Of a stretch of 64,000 nucleotides of DNA, positions 22,901-34,449 are shown piece after piece. The notes under the pieces were generated by a model that worked only from the letters and a program-made list of their open reading frames with translations, searched no databases and was not told where the DNA came from. The DNA comes from Liolophura sinensis. Lineage: Eukaryota; Mollusca; Polyplacophora; Chitonida; Chitonidae. A program made the position numbers and the translations under genes. How positions within the stretch are numbered: position 1 is the stretch's first letter; every line of letters starts with the position of its first letter. The stretch spans positions 9,570,193-9,634,192 of the forward strand of contig NC_088306.1 of NCBI RefSeq assembly GCF_032854445.1. The letters run 5' to 3'.

Positions 22901-23500
22901 ATGTCTCTGTCCTCCGTGAACCAAAGATATGACTGCACATTACAAAGACAGGAATAGTTTACCATGTCTGTGTCTTCCATGAACCAGAGATATGACTGCA
23001 CATTACAAAGACAGGAATAGTTTACCATGTCTGTGTCTTCCATGAACCAGAGATATGACTGCACATTACAAAGACAGGAATAGTTTACCATGTCTCTGTC
23101 TTCCATGAACCAAAGATATGACTGCACATTACAAAGACAGGAATAGTTTACCATGTCTCTGTCTTCCATGAACCAAAGATATGACTGCACATTACAAAGA
23201 CAGGAATAGTTTACCATGTCTCTGTCTTCCATGAACCAAAAATATGACGGCACATTACAAAGACAGGAATAGTTTACCATGTTTCTGTCTTCCATGAACC
23301 AAAGATATGACTGCACATTACAAAGACAGGAATAGTTTACCATGTTTCTGTCTTCCATGAACCAAAGATATGACTGCACATTACAAAGACAGGAATAGTT
23401 TACCATGTCTCTGTCTTCCATGAACCAAAGATGACTGCACATCACAAAGACAGGAATAGTTTACCATGTCTCTGTGCCCCACGCACCAAAGATATGACTG
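19952..23500. repeat. 63-bp minisatellite, about 56 units
   Basis: Units begin GAACCAAAGATATGACTGCA and end near TGTCTCTGTCTTCCAT; the period is exactly 63 over most of the 3.5 kb. On the minus strand one frame of each unit is open and reads as 21 residues starting MEDRDMVNYSC. Long open frames result (for example 21925-23445, 506 codons), cut by single-base stops such as TGG to TGA (near 20144, 20268, 20770) and CAG to TAG (21922-21924), and by a rearranged unit near 21410. The other two minus frames and the plus frames are closed in each unit. Many unit variants change the amino acid, and no splice or promoter context was seen, so I treat this as a satellite, not a gene. Confidence 0.92.
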
Positions 23501-24202
23501 TAGGGCTATATTATACAAATACTAGAATAGTTTTCCATACTGCTCATAACGTGTAGGCCTACTGGCCTCGCAGGCCTTCATCACACACCTCTAAGGCCTC
23601 AGAAACAAAGCATTACGCAGCCTGCGGCCATAGATTGTGCATTTATCCACGAAAAGAATCAAACTCTACCATATTTTATAACCTTGAATCATTACTTGCT
23701 TGAATGCATATGAAAAATTCGAACAAAGACAGGCTACTAACATGTATCTTGGACAATCTTCACATGTCCTGAACAAAAGATCAATTGAAATCCTCCATGG
23801 AAGTCGCCGTTATTTCCCCTTCCTTTCTGCGCTCCCTCTCTCTGCACAGAACTAAAAAATCATTTTCACAAGTGCCTCGCTGCTACACAACAGCAAACAC
23901 TGTACTTGTTCACATCAAAGGTGTACTTGGAAATTGCAACGCTTCGAGCCCGGTCTATAGTTTGCTACATGTCCACTTCACATATTTCTTTTCTCTATCG
24001 TATATCTTCGTTTGCACTTGCACTCTCTTTATTAGCATATGGTGTTAACGTGATCGAATAAGACAGGATAACCTTGAAGTCGATCAATAATCGATTAACG
24101 GAGTTAACGACATCCGAAAAAGTTCAGAAAATATGTTAATATAACTCTTGTAATTGGTACTGTACTATATTAAATATTGTGTTTTTTAAATAAACAAATG
24201 GT
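23501..24202. other. No feature seen
   Basis: Unique-looking AT-rich sequence between two arrays. A reading frame at 23785-24048 ends in a hydrophobic stretch but has no recognised homologue and no gene context. Confidence 0.4.
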
Positions 24203-24735
24203 AGTAATAATAATAGTTGTAGTAGCTGCTAGTAGATGTAATAGTAACAGTAGTAGTGGCTAGTAGATGTAATAGTGATAGTAGTGGAAGTGGCTAGTAG
24301 ATGTAATAGTAACAGTGGTAGTGGCTAGTAGATGTAATAGTAACAGTAGTAGCGGCTAGTAGATGTAATAGTAACAGTAGTCGTGGCTAGTAGATGTAAC
24401 AATAACAGTAGTAGTGGCTAGTAGATGTAACAGTAACAGTAGTAGTGGCTAGTAGATGTAATAGCAACAGTAGTAGTGGCTAGTAGATGTAAAAGTAACA
24501 GTAGAAGTGGCTAGTAGATGTAATAGTAACAGTAGAAGCAGCTAGTAGATGTAATAGTAACAGTAGTAGTGGCTAGAAGAAGTAATAGTAACAGTAGTAG
24601 TGGCTAGTAGAAGTAACAGTAGTAGTGGCTAGTAGATGTAATAGTGATCGTAGTAGAAGTGGCTAGTAGATGTAATAGTGATTGTCGTAGAAGTGGCTAG
24701 TAGATGTAATAGTGATTGTAGTAGAAGCTATAGTA
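24203..24735. repeat. 31-bp minisatellite, about 17 units
   Basis: Units read GTAGTGGCTAGTAGATGTAA then TAGTAACAGTA; the GTAGATGT word recurs every 31 bases (for example 24421, 24452, 24483). A shorter unit lies near 24610, and a GTGATTGTAGTAGAA variant near the right end. Confidence 0.92.
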
Positions 24736-25002
24736 CTTATGGGATACATGAAAGGAACATGAAAAACAAAAATTATGGTTTCAAGAGAAATGAAGAAAGT
24801 TTATTTTACGTCCTAAGAGGAAACATGTAAAAACATCATAAACTGCATATTAAGAAGTAAAAACCGAGTATTTCATGTAAGCTTCAAGGCAATTTTGTTT
24901 GGAACAAAGCCCTTGAAAGATTTTCGATGAACAATGGATGTTGACATATAAGAACTACGAAACGACAGAACAGCTGATTCCAATTACAATGCCCAATGAT
25001 TG

Positions 25003-25277
25003 ATTGATTGATTGATTTATTTATTTGATTGGTGTTTTACGCCGTACTCAAGAATATTTCACTTATACGACGGCGGCCAGCATTATGGTGGGTGGAAACC
25101 GGGCAGAGCCCGGGGAAAACCCACGACCATCCACAGGTTGCTGTCAGACCTTCCCACTTACGGCCGGAGAGGAAGCCAGCATGAGCTGGATTTGAACTCA
25201 CAGCGACCGCATTGGTGAGAGGCTACTGGGTCATTACGTTGCTCTAGCGCGCTAACCAACTGAGCCACGGAGGCCCC
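25003..25277 (-). mobile_element. SINE family A, near-consensus full-length copy
   Basis: Reverse strand: (TTGA/TTTA)n, GGTGTTTTACGCCGTACTC, AAGAATATTTCACTTATACG, CAGCATTATGGTGGG, GAGGAAGCCAGCATGAGC, and the head ending CTAACCAACTGAGCCACGG. Both pol III boxes are intact. Confidence 0.92.
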
Positions 25278-25601
25278 CACAATGCACAATGAAATCTTAA
25301 CATAATTCACATGTGATTCCTTGAGTATCAATAGAACATTTTGTGCATGCCACGATGCTCATTTAACTGGGTGGCTAGAAATAATCGGGGCCGAAAACCC
25401 CCAGCCTTTGTCAGGAAACTGGGGCATTTTTCCGTGGGCGGTGCCAGATACTAAGTAAGAGGTCTCCAACGATCGCCATGTCAGAGCACACTTCGCTTCT
25501 TCTGTCTAGATTTTGAAGGCAGTAGAGGTGAGGTTACATGTTATGTCAGATTGTACATACTAAATACATAACATCTCTGAAACAAGAAAACAATTAAGAC
25601 G

Positions 25602-25602
<1 letters not shown>
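25278..25602. other. No gene seen
   Basis: Non-coding spacer. It holds a short ATCGGGGCCGAAAACCCCC stretch near 25384 that recalls the GC-rich parts of the element at 27221-27330. Confidence 0.35.

Positions 25603-25666
<64 letters not shown>
25603..25666. repeat. (TA)n microsatellite
   Basis: About 32 uninterrupted TA dinucleotides. Confidence 0.98.
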
Positions 25667-25667
<1 letters not shown>

Positions 25668-25670
<3 letters not shown>

Positions 25671-25765
25671 CATGATGGAAAAAAAATTTTTGGGAAGAGA
25701 AATTTTTTTTAATCCCCGACTTTGTAAGTCCAGAGTTTATAAGTGAATCATAATTAAAAGTTACC
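25668..25765 (+). mobile_element. Unclassified element, copy 1
   Basis: The sequence CATGATGGAAAAAAAATTTT, GGGAAGAGAAATTTT, AATCCCCGACTTTGTAAGTC is a diverged inverted match to 27221-27330. A dispersed non-coding element, probably a small DNA transposon remnant. Confidence 0.5.
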
Positions 25766-25835
25766 CTATAATCTCATCTGTATATAGGGGGTTAGTGCAT
25801 GATCGTCAGTGCCATTATGCTTGTGCAAATAAAGT

Positions 25836-26185
25836 GAGTGAGTGAGTAAGTGCTTGGGGTTTAACGTCATACTCAACAATTTTTCAGTCACATGACGACG
25901 AAGGAATTCTTAGGGTGTATGTAATGTGCCTCCTTGTCGCAGAACGGATTTCCACCGCTCTTTTATCTAGTGCTGCTTTACTGAGACGACTTACCGAAGG
26001 CAAGTAAGTCGCCCGGCCGGAGTCATTATACTGATACGGGTCAGCCAGTCGTTGCGCTATCCCCTTTATGCTGAACGCCAAGTGAGGAAGTTACAACTTC
26101 CTCTTTTAAAGCCTTAGGTGTGACTCGACCCAGGATTGATCCTGGATCTACCGCTCCCTAAGCGGACGCTCTACGTCTGCAAATA
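25836..26185 (-). mobile_element. SINE family B, near full length
   Basis: Reverse strand: GAGTGAGTGAGTAAGTGCTT, GGGGTTTAACGTCATACTC, TCACATGACGACGAAGGAA, AACGGATTTCCACCGCTC, GATACGGGTCAGCCAGTCG, ATTGATCCTGGATCTACCG. Confidence 0.88.
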
Positions 26186-26807
26186 AATTTTTGTCTCTTG
26201 CGAATTATATTTTCTCGGTCCCAAAATGCTCTTTTAGACGAAAAAGGAAATCCAACACGATTTATAGTATAACCGTCAACAATCTGGGATTATTATTAAT
26301 AAAGTAAACACAAAATCAAATAATACTATAAGTTTAAAACTTATCACAGCCGTCCTCATGTATGTATGTGGCATAAAATTAAGGCCTTTTGTCCTAACGT
26401 ATATGTAGCTTGCCTTAGTTCTACACTAGCTGGATCAAGTACATCTATTTGAATACTGTCTCACATATAGCAGTTGAGATGGAAAGAACTCAACTAGGCT
26501 ATATAAGGGCGGGGCTGCACGCTGTGTTTTGTATTTTATTTTAATTTAGTCCATATATGTCTCTTTGAATCTGTTAATAATAATAAGCTGCCTCGTTGAT
26601 ATAAAGAAATGCATTGCCCGCCAAAAACAAGTCGGCATAAAGCAATGTACTCTTTTATTCTTTCATTACGTCAGTGTTTCTGCGTAGACCTAATCGTGTC
26701 CGTCAAGCAAAGTTGTACGTGTACATGAAGTTCACAAGCACTGAGTGTAGCAGCTCAGAATATGTCTGAGATTGGAATTGATCTGTGAAGACGAGCATGC
26801 CCATTGT
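26186..26807. other. No gene seen; isolated TATA-like motif
   Basis: Non-coding. CTATATAAGGGCGGGGC at 26499-26515 looks like a TATA box beside a GC box, but no reading frame or splice context follows, so no promoter is called. Confidence 0.35.
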
Positions 26808-27074
26808 TTATTTATTTATTTATTTGTTTGATTGGTGTTTTACGCCGTACTCAAGAATATTTCACTTATACGACGGCGCCCAACATTATGGTGGGAAGGA
26901 AACCGGGCACAGCCCGGGGAAACCCACGACCATCCGCAGGTTGCTGGCAGACCTTCCCACTTACGGCCGGAGAGGAAGCCAGCATGAGCTGGACTTGAGC
27001 TCACAGCGATCGCATTGGTGAGAGGCTCCTGTGTCATTACACAAGTGCTACTTCGAGAGCCACGGAGGCCCCTG
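26808..27074 (-). mobile_element. SINE family A, near-consensus full-length copy
   Basis: Reverse strand with (ATTT)n, GGTGTTTTACGCCGTACTC, CAACATTATGGTGGGAAGG, CGGCCGGAGAGGAAGCCAGC and GAGCCACGGAGGCCCC at the head. The head is shortened between GTGTCATTAC and GAGCCACGG. Confidence 0.9.
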
Positions 27075-27220
27075 CCTATTGTAATCCTTGCTCTTGATTT
27101 AAACTAGTTATTTATCTCATTGTAAGACCCTAGTCAAAACATGTAGTTATCAGTGAGAAATGAACGTCTAAGGCTGACATATTGGCTGTTTGATGCCCAA
27201 CGATCTGTGATTGGCCAATT

Positions 27221-27330
27221 AAGTCGGGGCCCCGACTTGTAAACTCGGGGCCCCGATTTTAAAAGTCGGGGGTTAAAAAAAAAATTTTCTCTCCCTTCAA
27301 ATTTTTTTTTTTACCATGACATTTTTGTTT
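27221..27330 (-). mobile_element. Unclassified element, copy 2, with palindromic end
   Basis: Begins with a perfect 18-bp palindrome AAGTCGGGGCCCCGACTT (27221-27238), then CTCGGGGCCCCGA and AAGTCGGGGG. It is homologous, in inverted orientation, to 25668-25765. Confidence 0.5.
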
Positions 27331-27667
27331 ATCTTCCAAAAAGTTTTTGTTTCTTTCCGAAAATTTTATTTTCACCATGTCATTTTTACGGCTCCATACC
27401 TCATTGTTCATGCTGTTCCATTTTTTCTGTTTTTATTTTTCTTTTTATTATTTTTTATTTATCTTTTTTCTTTTGCATAAATATTAAACTTTACAAATGT
27501 GTGCATGTAGGTTACCTTTTCCGTTATATGTGAAAAGGGGGAGGCAGCTCTTGGTGCAGAGTATGACAACGAGCTGGTTTTGATTATTGCTTAGTAAATA
27601 ATACAGATGAGGAGGTTAACAACAACAACAACAAAAAATCAATGAACCTGTATACTCTCTGAAAAGA
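27331..27667. other. T-rich spacer, no gene
   Basis: Strongly T-rich on this strand (27300-27480), then a short (AAC)n near 27620. No coding signal. Confidence 0.5.
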
Positions 27668-27985
27668 GTGAGTATTTAAGGTTTAACGTCGTACTAAACA
27701 ATTTTTCATTCAGATGACGACGAAGGAGTCCTTCGAGTGCATGTACGTGTAATGTGCCTCCTTGCAGGACGGATTTCCACTGCTCTTTTATCTGGTGCTG
27801 CTTCACTGAGACTCCTTACAACTATTGTACTGATAGGGGTCAGCTAGTCGCTGCACTGTTCCCTTAATGCTGAACGCCAAGCGATGAAGCTATACAGCTT
27901 CATCGGGTATACCCACCCAGAATTGACCCTGGATCTACCGCTAACGAAGCAGACGCTCTACCAACTGAGCCATCGGGGCCGATGA
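27668..27985 (-). mobile_element. SINE family B, near full length
   Basis: Reverse strand: GAGTGAGTATTTAAGGTTTA, CGTCGTACTAAACAATTTTT, GATGACGACGAAGGAGTCC, GCAGGACGGATTTCCACTGC, and the tRNA head ending CCAACTGAGCCATCGGGGCC. Confidence 0.88.
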
Positions 27986-28408
27986 TTATGAAAGGAAGAC
28001 TATGGCAGTGCACAATGGCAATATGTACAAGAAGCGCAGATTTAGCCGTCTGTGTAAGACCCCCCCGGGCGTACAGCCTGAGTAATGAAGCATGGTGGCA
28101 TATGGACGGAAGACGGAAGAACGGATGAGCCGGTGTGAGGAAGTTCGTAGTTTCTCCACTGCCTGTAGGGGCTGCTGGACTGTAATCAGTACGATTGAAG
28201 TTCAAAATCTGACATCTACAGCTAGAATTTTCCTCTCACGGACTCATTTCGTCGAGAAGCCCATGTTTGGACGATAGGGTCATTTGTACGTTGATTAAAT
28301 AAGGATAGGAAAAGCAGTCTCATTTCCTATTGTCTGATGAGCTCAATTTTAACATTAAGCACGTGGCGTTAATTGATTTGTATACAGTACTTCGTACTAA
28401 GGGTTAAT
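27986..28408. other. No feature seen
   Basis: Non-coding spacer; open frames here overlap the SINE head or lack any recognised motif. Confidence 0.4.
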
Positions 28409-28492
28409 TCGTTTTCACAATTTAGTGTGCGTTTTCGCAATTTAGTGTGCGTTTTCACAATTTAGTGTGCGCTTTCACAATTTAGTGTGCGC
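28409..28492. repeat. 20-bp tandem repeat, four units
   Basis: Four units of GTTTTCACAATTTAGTGTGC with single-base differences (TTTTCG, GCTTTC). Confidence 0.95.
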
Positions 28493-29064
28493 GCGATCCA
28501 CAGCTGGATAATCCCATAAATCTCATTTTACCTAATCGTAATTTTTATTTTTATTTTGTTACATTAACACGTAAACTCGATTCACATAAGCACAGAGAGC
28601 ATTCCGTGCATGATTTACATGTTGGTCAGATTTCGGTTAGCAAAGATGACTCTGTCGTCGATATATAGTAATAAGGTCATCTGAAATCATCTGACTCTTT
28701 CATTTACATATACAGAAAACTTACACCTATCTTACACCCGTGTAACAAGTGAATTCTGACATAAGACAATTACTATTTTTAAATCAAGATGGTACAGATT
28801 TCTACATAGAGCTACTTATATCCGATATTTTATTTGGTAACAAAGATTAAATTATAGATCACACGCGTATTTTTTAAAATAAACTTTGTTTCAGACAAAT
28901 TCCATTTGATCTTTACACATACGGATATCTACACTCTCTCCGCCATAGACCATTCTAAACTATAGCTTCGATATATCAATTATGTAGCAGAAGTAAGGCT
29001 ATACGGCCACCTGGATGATGACCATGGTCACTGTCTTTGTACTGACACTTCCTGGGCTACATGT
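28493..29064. other. No feature seen
   Basis: AT-rich spacer, no recognised frame or repeat. Confidence 0.4.
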
Positions 29065-29289
29065 ATTATTTATTTGATTGGTTTTTTATTTGATTATTTG
29101 ATTGATGTTTTACGCCGTACTCAAGAATATTTTACTTATACCACGGCAACCAGCATTACAGTAGGAGGAAAACGGGCAGTGTCCGGGGGAAGCTCACGAC
29201 CATCCGTAGGTTGCAAGAAGACCTTCCCACGTGCTGCCCGAGGAGAATCCAGGATGAGCTGGACATGAACTCACAGTGACCGCACTGGT
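29065..29289 (-). mobile_element. SINE family A, head replaced at a junction
   Basis: Reverse strand copy from the TTTGATT tail to GACCGCACTGGTGAGAG, where it passes directly into family B. The tRNA head is missing. Confidence 0.85.
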
Positions 29290-29662
29290 GAGAGTGATTG
29301 AGTGAGTGCTTAGAGTTTAGAGTCGTACTTAAGAAGTCTTCAGCCATATGACGGCGAAGGGGTCCTTAGAGAACATGTAGGCCTATGTGTAATGTACCTC
29401 CTTGTAGGGCGGATTTCCACCGATTTCATATTATCTTTCATCTAATGCTTTCCAGCGGAGACGACTTACCGAAAACAAGGAAGAGGCCCCACCCGAGCCA
29501 TCGTACTGGTACGGGTCAACCAGTCGTTGCCCTATCCCATGAATGCTGAACGCCAAGCGAGCAAGCTACAACTTCAAGGATTGACCCGACCCAGGATTGA
29601 CCATGGATCTACCGCCCTCAAAGTGGACGCTCTGCCAATTGAGCCATCGGGGCCGGTCGCAT
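29290..29662 (-). mobile_element. SINE family B joined to a family A copy
   Basis: Begins TGATTGAGTGAGTGCTTAGA directly after the family A sequence. It contains CATATGACGGCGAAGGGGTC, GTAGGGCGGATTTCCACCG, GGTACGGGTCAACCAGTCG and ends TTGAGCCATCGGGGCCGG, then more family A-like head (GTCGCATTGG). Confidence 0.83.
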
Positions 29663-32600
29663 TGGAGACAGACCCCTGCTTCATTGGTCCACGTTGTCTT
29701 GGTAACGATCCCGGCCAGTCCTCTCGATGAGGACAGTAGGGTATCAGGAACTCTTTTACCTTAATTGTAATGTAATTATATATTAGGCCTATATATCGCC
29801 ATCGTATAAGGAGAAAAATGTCGAGTGAATCTAATAAATAAACAAAAAGTATTTAGAAACGCCTAATGTATCACTGGTGTCTTTTCAGTGGTCTTCGTAC
29901 TGATGCTTTATTCATTTTTACAGTTTCCCTCTATGAAGCAAGTTATGTACTTGCCAAAATACTTGCAATTAATACCTGGTAATTCAGCCGCGACCTATAC
30001 AATTTCAAGTTAGCCTGGATATATACTTTATTGTATTTTATTTATTTTAATAATAAATCACAATAGGAATGGTAAATTAGCCCAACTTTATTAGCCCTTT
30101 CCATTATGAAAGAAAAAAAAAACGAAACCGAAGTGACTCATTACTACTGTTTTTGTTGAGAGGGCGATATTTCTGTGTACGCACAATGCACTCCATGCCG
30201 GCGACTTTCGCTTTCTGTTGAAGGCCATAACCACTAGGCTACGACATTTCAGCCTCGTTCTGGGATTCTGCAAGTGGCGGGTTTGCGAATATCACGATGT
30301 CGCAGGTTTGTGGGGAAAATAACATTGTATTTTATGATACCAACGTAGCGAAATGTGTTAGTAGACACACCAACTGATTTGTAGCAAGTAAAGCAAATTA
30401 TAATACCTGAAGCAAAAAGCCAACTTAGGGTGGTTTTTGTAGGGGTGGGTAGTGTTGACACTCGTAACTATCTGCCCAGTCTTGTTGTTTGGGTGCGCAA
30501 CAACAACAACACGTGCCGTAAGAAAATCTGACCTTGCACGTCCAAAAGCATATATCTGCGCGCTTGTTTGAATGATGTAGACTGATTATCAGTCACAGCA
30601 AACTGTCAGACAGTACATAACTGATCAATTTTTAAAATGTTAAACAGTTTATTGTATTATGTGCAAACTTTCCAGAATCAGGGCTTAAATGTTTGTAAAC
30701 AATTATGCAACGTCCATTGTTATTTACAATATGTGAGTAGTCTGTCTAGATCATAGCCAGTCGAATCTGGTCCATAAATCCTATGTATGTAGGCAGTACA
30801 TATCCTTACCTTCAACATGTATACATATGAGGAAGTGAAAGTATGAAATGAGTTTCGATCGCCACAGCACAATGCCTCCGAAAGTTCAGAAATAAAGCCT
30901 TCAACCCCCTACATTTCAACCCGTTTCCTTACCTGGAGCTATTATCTGCTTGAATCCACCATTGGTATTTCCAAATCAACAGATGGACTCATGCTATTAT
31001 GCAGATTTTAAAATTCTGACATTCATTGTGACACAGTATTAAGAAGTTCAGAAATTCTGACATTCAAGTCAGTGATCTGTCCGTGAGGAGTTGTAAAGTT
31101 TGATGTCGTGGTCTTATCCAAGAAATCTTGGCAGTGACGATTTTGATATTTGGATCACTCGTCACATGAATTGTCAGACGATGAGCATCGAGAGACCAGT
31201 TGTTCAGGCTGTCATTATACCAGCTTTTTTCTTTGAGGTGAAAAACGGCTTTCAGTTATGTCCTCTGGTCCATTACCTGAATCATGACCAAGCAACAACG
31301 CCAACTTAACAGATTCCAGTCGGCATCTTTCTAACTCCATTGTTTGAAACTTGCTTCTTTAACTCCTAAATTTAATGCTTGCAAACAGTGCTACAGATAA
31401 GGGGTGTACATGCGTAAATACGCTTAAAAATAAGATGATACACTTCTGAAATTAAACAGAGCATACTGTATAGGCCCAAAGATTTGTGTGTATGCCTAAG
31501 TTCCTGAAAGGTATTGCACGTGCGAGATCTAAAGCAGACATTCCTGTCAAAATCAAATCTCCACAGTGAGCCATGTGCTCGATGTTCTCCGCCATGTGCT
31601 AGTTTTCAGACACTTTAGGCTACACCATAAGCTCCTGTGCCAAAACCCACAGCTGAGGAGAATGCCTACCGTGATATTTGTCTTTGTGACATTCTCGAGT
31701 GTTTGTCATGCAAGTTCTGCTTCTATATTGCACAAAATCATCATAATATCTCTCCCAGATATCTGATTTCAATTCCCCACAAATTGTCAGTCTGCAGTGT
31801 TAAAGTATCATTGAGGGTCCAGTTCCAGACATATACATGTACCCATGATTTCGTGAAGAGAGAAGCTAATGCAGTGGAATAAAAAATACCATGAGAAAGC
31901 CAGTAACATATGTACAGGAACACTTCAGATGTGCCCTATACACTGCCAATAATTAAAGCACAAAGTAATAAATTCTTGTCTTCTAATGTAGGCCCTACAT
32001 ATGGATTTAGCCTATGTGAACAACCATTTTGTCATCTATTTACCCAAAGGTCTTGCATGATGTAACATTTCTACAACATGAGTCCGATAATATATTGTTA
32101 ATGTAATATGTAATAAAAAAAAAATAAATAAACATGCTTCTGAGCTTTAATGACTAATATACGGTAACAGTGTTCATGATATTCTCTTCCTTGCTCGACC
32201 TTTTTGTGTCTTAAGGGCTTGGAATTCTCTAACCAAGTCTCCAGGCAACAAATACCTATTTTGGTTTGCTACCTGATGTAAAACCAAAAAATCCCTTTGT
32301 CTTTCTTGGATTGAAAAATTTCAAAGAGGTGTTCAACTGTCAACAAGGGGATCAGTTAAGTCAAAAACGAGGTAAAATGTCCGCTTTTTTGTCCTGGAAC
32401 AAAGTTCACCAACTACATGAATAATAATACCTCAAAGTGGTCAGATTTTCTTCTGCAAATTGTCATATACATCAACAATATTACTCAGGCAACAAATATC
32501 TCCTGAATCTAGCACATGACCTATGGCAGTTCACTGAAAATACAAAATAGCATATATGCGTTCAACGAAACACGATTTTTAGGGGCACATATCTCCAAAA

Positions 32601-32896
32601 GTAATGATGATATTTATTTTTTGATTCCATATTCTGAAAGCCAGGGTAGAAAATATCTTGTAGGTAGATTTTAAAACTTCTAGACCCATTGAACTGGAAG
32701 TTATGGTCATCCAAAAATGCCTCCAGAACAGATGTCCTATTCGTGACTGTTGAAAATGAACTTTACAGGGTGTTTTTAGATGGTCATATCTCAAAAACCA
32801 CTTGGAATTTGGTCCACGTCCACGAGGGTCACCACAACAGCCAGCTGAAATGACAAGGAATGACCCTATTGTGTTAAGCACTATATTTTTTTATGC
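29663..32896. other. Gene-poor interval, nothing recognised
   Basis: AT-rich sequence of 3.2 kb. All open frames are short (under 105 codons) and match no family I know. A tRNA-like word (complement of CATAACCACTAGGCT, 30227-30241) and an A-rich run at 32113-32134 are the only marks. Unrecognised parts of the neighbouring retroelement, such as an LTR, could reach into the right end. Confidence 0.4.
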
Positions 32897-33558
32897 TCAT
32901 TCAGTATAATCATGAGGTATTGACCTTGTAATTTGCAAATTTGTTTTGAGTTTTTCTAAATGTTGCGTTGCGTCCTTAGCAATATTTGCGGGTGGGCAAC
33001 AAAGCTGTATGTATACATAAACCAATTCTAACTGACTATGTCCTGGAAACCCTGTGGCTGTAGTCACTCTGTATGCCATTAAAACTGATGGCAGTATCTC
33101 TGACCAGTCAGAATGGTCAAGTTTACAATATGGTCTTAAAGTGTGCAAAGTTGTGCTGTTCATCGTCTCACAGGCCACATTGGTTTGTGCATGGTAGATG
33201 CTTGTTTTTAATCTTGTTATTTCAAATAATTTGCATAGTTATGTCATAAGATTTGACAGAAAATTCTGACCTCAGGCAAAAGTTTGTTTGGAGCACCATA
33301 GCGACAGTTGATCTCAGAGTACAAAACTCTAGCTGTTTCAGATGCTTCCTGTCTTTTGAAAGGACGTGCTTGAAGCCATTTTGAAAACGAACAAGCAAGT
33401 AATATGAACTTCAATCCATCTTTTGTTTTTTTCAATGGACCAAAAATGTCCGTGTGCACCTGACTAAATATAGTCCCTATTGGAAGTGGTTTCAAACGAG
33501 TCTTTCTCTGATGATAATACCTTTTTGAAGACTTGACAAAGTTCACGAGATTTGACAT
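32897..33558 (-). pseudogene. Integrase remnant of the Gypsy-type element
   Basis: Two frames. The first (33558-33244) has VHTDIFGPL, FSKWLQARPFKRQEA and YGAPNKLL, the pattern around the first catalytic Asp of the rve core. The second (33178-32897) has WSEILPSVLMAYR, the part after the catalytic Glu. A break lies between them, and the catalytic core cannot be complete. Confidence 0.82.
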
Positions 33559-33945
33559 AGTATTGTATGTCTGCCTACATTCTGGGCCAATAGTATTTCA
33601 AGACTATCGTGATATGACCTCATGGGAGAAGGGATACAGAATTGTTTTACTTCTCTTTCAAGCTTTGTTCCTTTCCGTCATGGAGAAAAGAGATGGTGTA
33701 AAACACCGTCTGTCATCTGCTAACACAGATAATGTGCTAATATTCTATTAGCTATTTGTTTTTCCCCTGCAAGTTCAGTATTTCCTAGATATTCTCTGGG
33801 TTTATCGCAGTTCATTAACAAACACTGACAAAACTTCTCACAGTGCGCCAATGGTATGGCTTGTTCTATGCCAGCCCTCGGCAGCTGCTAACACGTCTGC
33901 TGCAGACACAGTTTGTGCTACTGCTGACAAAAATGTCTTCGGTGT

Positions 33946-34149
33946 TTATTTCTGTAGCTCTCTCTCTGGACTTGCGTACACATGTAAACATCTGGGTAGT
34001 GCATCAGCATGACCATGTCTCTTTCCAGGCTTATGAACAATGCTGAAATTGTATTGCCGAAGGAACGTGGGCCATCTTTCAACACATCCAGTTTTACACT
34101 TCACCCTGTGGAGACTCATCAAAGCACTCTGATCTGTTATAACTTGCAA
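33946..34149 (-). pseudogene. RNase H remnant of the Gypsy-type element
   Basis: Reads VITDQSALMSLHRVK, RWPTFLRQYNFSIVHKPGKR and HGHADALPR, a close match to the end of the Gypsy RNase H domain (TDH.AL..L, H.PGK.N..ADALSR). Only the C-terminal half is readable. Confidence 0.85.
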
Positions 34150-34449
34150 TTTACTGTTAGCTAGGTAAACATACTACTCTTTAATACCTTTTAATAATTT
34201 TTTAATTTATTTTCAATAATTGCAAGATAATCTCGTTCTGTGAAACTTAATTCACTGTTTCTCAGGGCTCTTCCACTATATGCAACTACAACTTCTTCAT
34301 TTTGATCATTAAGCTCATCATTTAGCTAACGAAGGATGAATCCTATTGAAGAAACTGTGGCATCTGTGTATAACAAAGTCTTTCAAAGAGTTGGAAAAAT
34401 GAAGGATTGGTTGTGATTGTAAAGCTGCTTTTAAATTGTCCAAAGCTTT

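Noticed and set aside
19952-23500. CRISPR array or a repeat-protein gene
   Set aside because: There are no unique spacers between the 63-bp units and the DNA is clearly eukaryotic; residue-changing variants and internal stops argue against a gene.
26499-26515. TATA box next to a GC box (CTATATAAGGGCGGGGC)
   Set aside because: No exon or conserved frame follows within the next kilobase, and such a motif can occur by chance.
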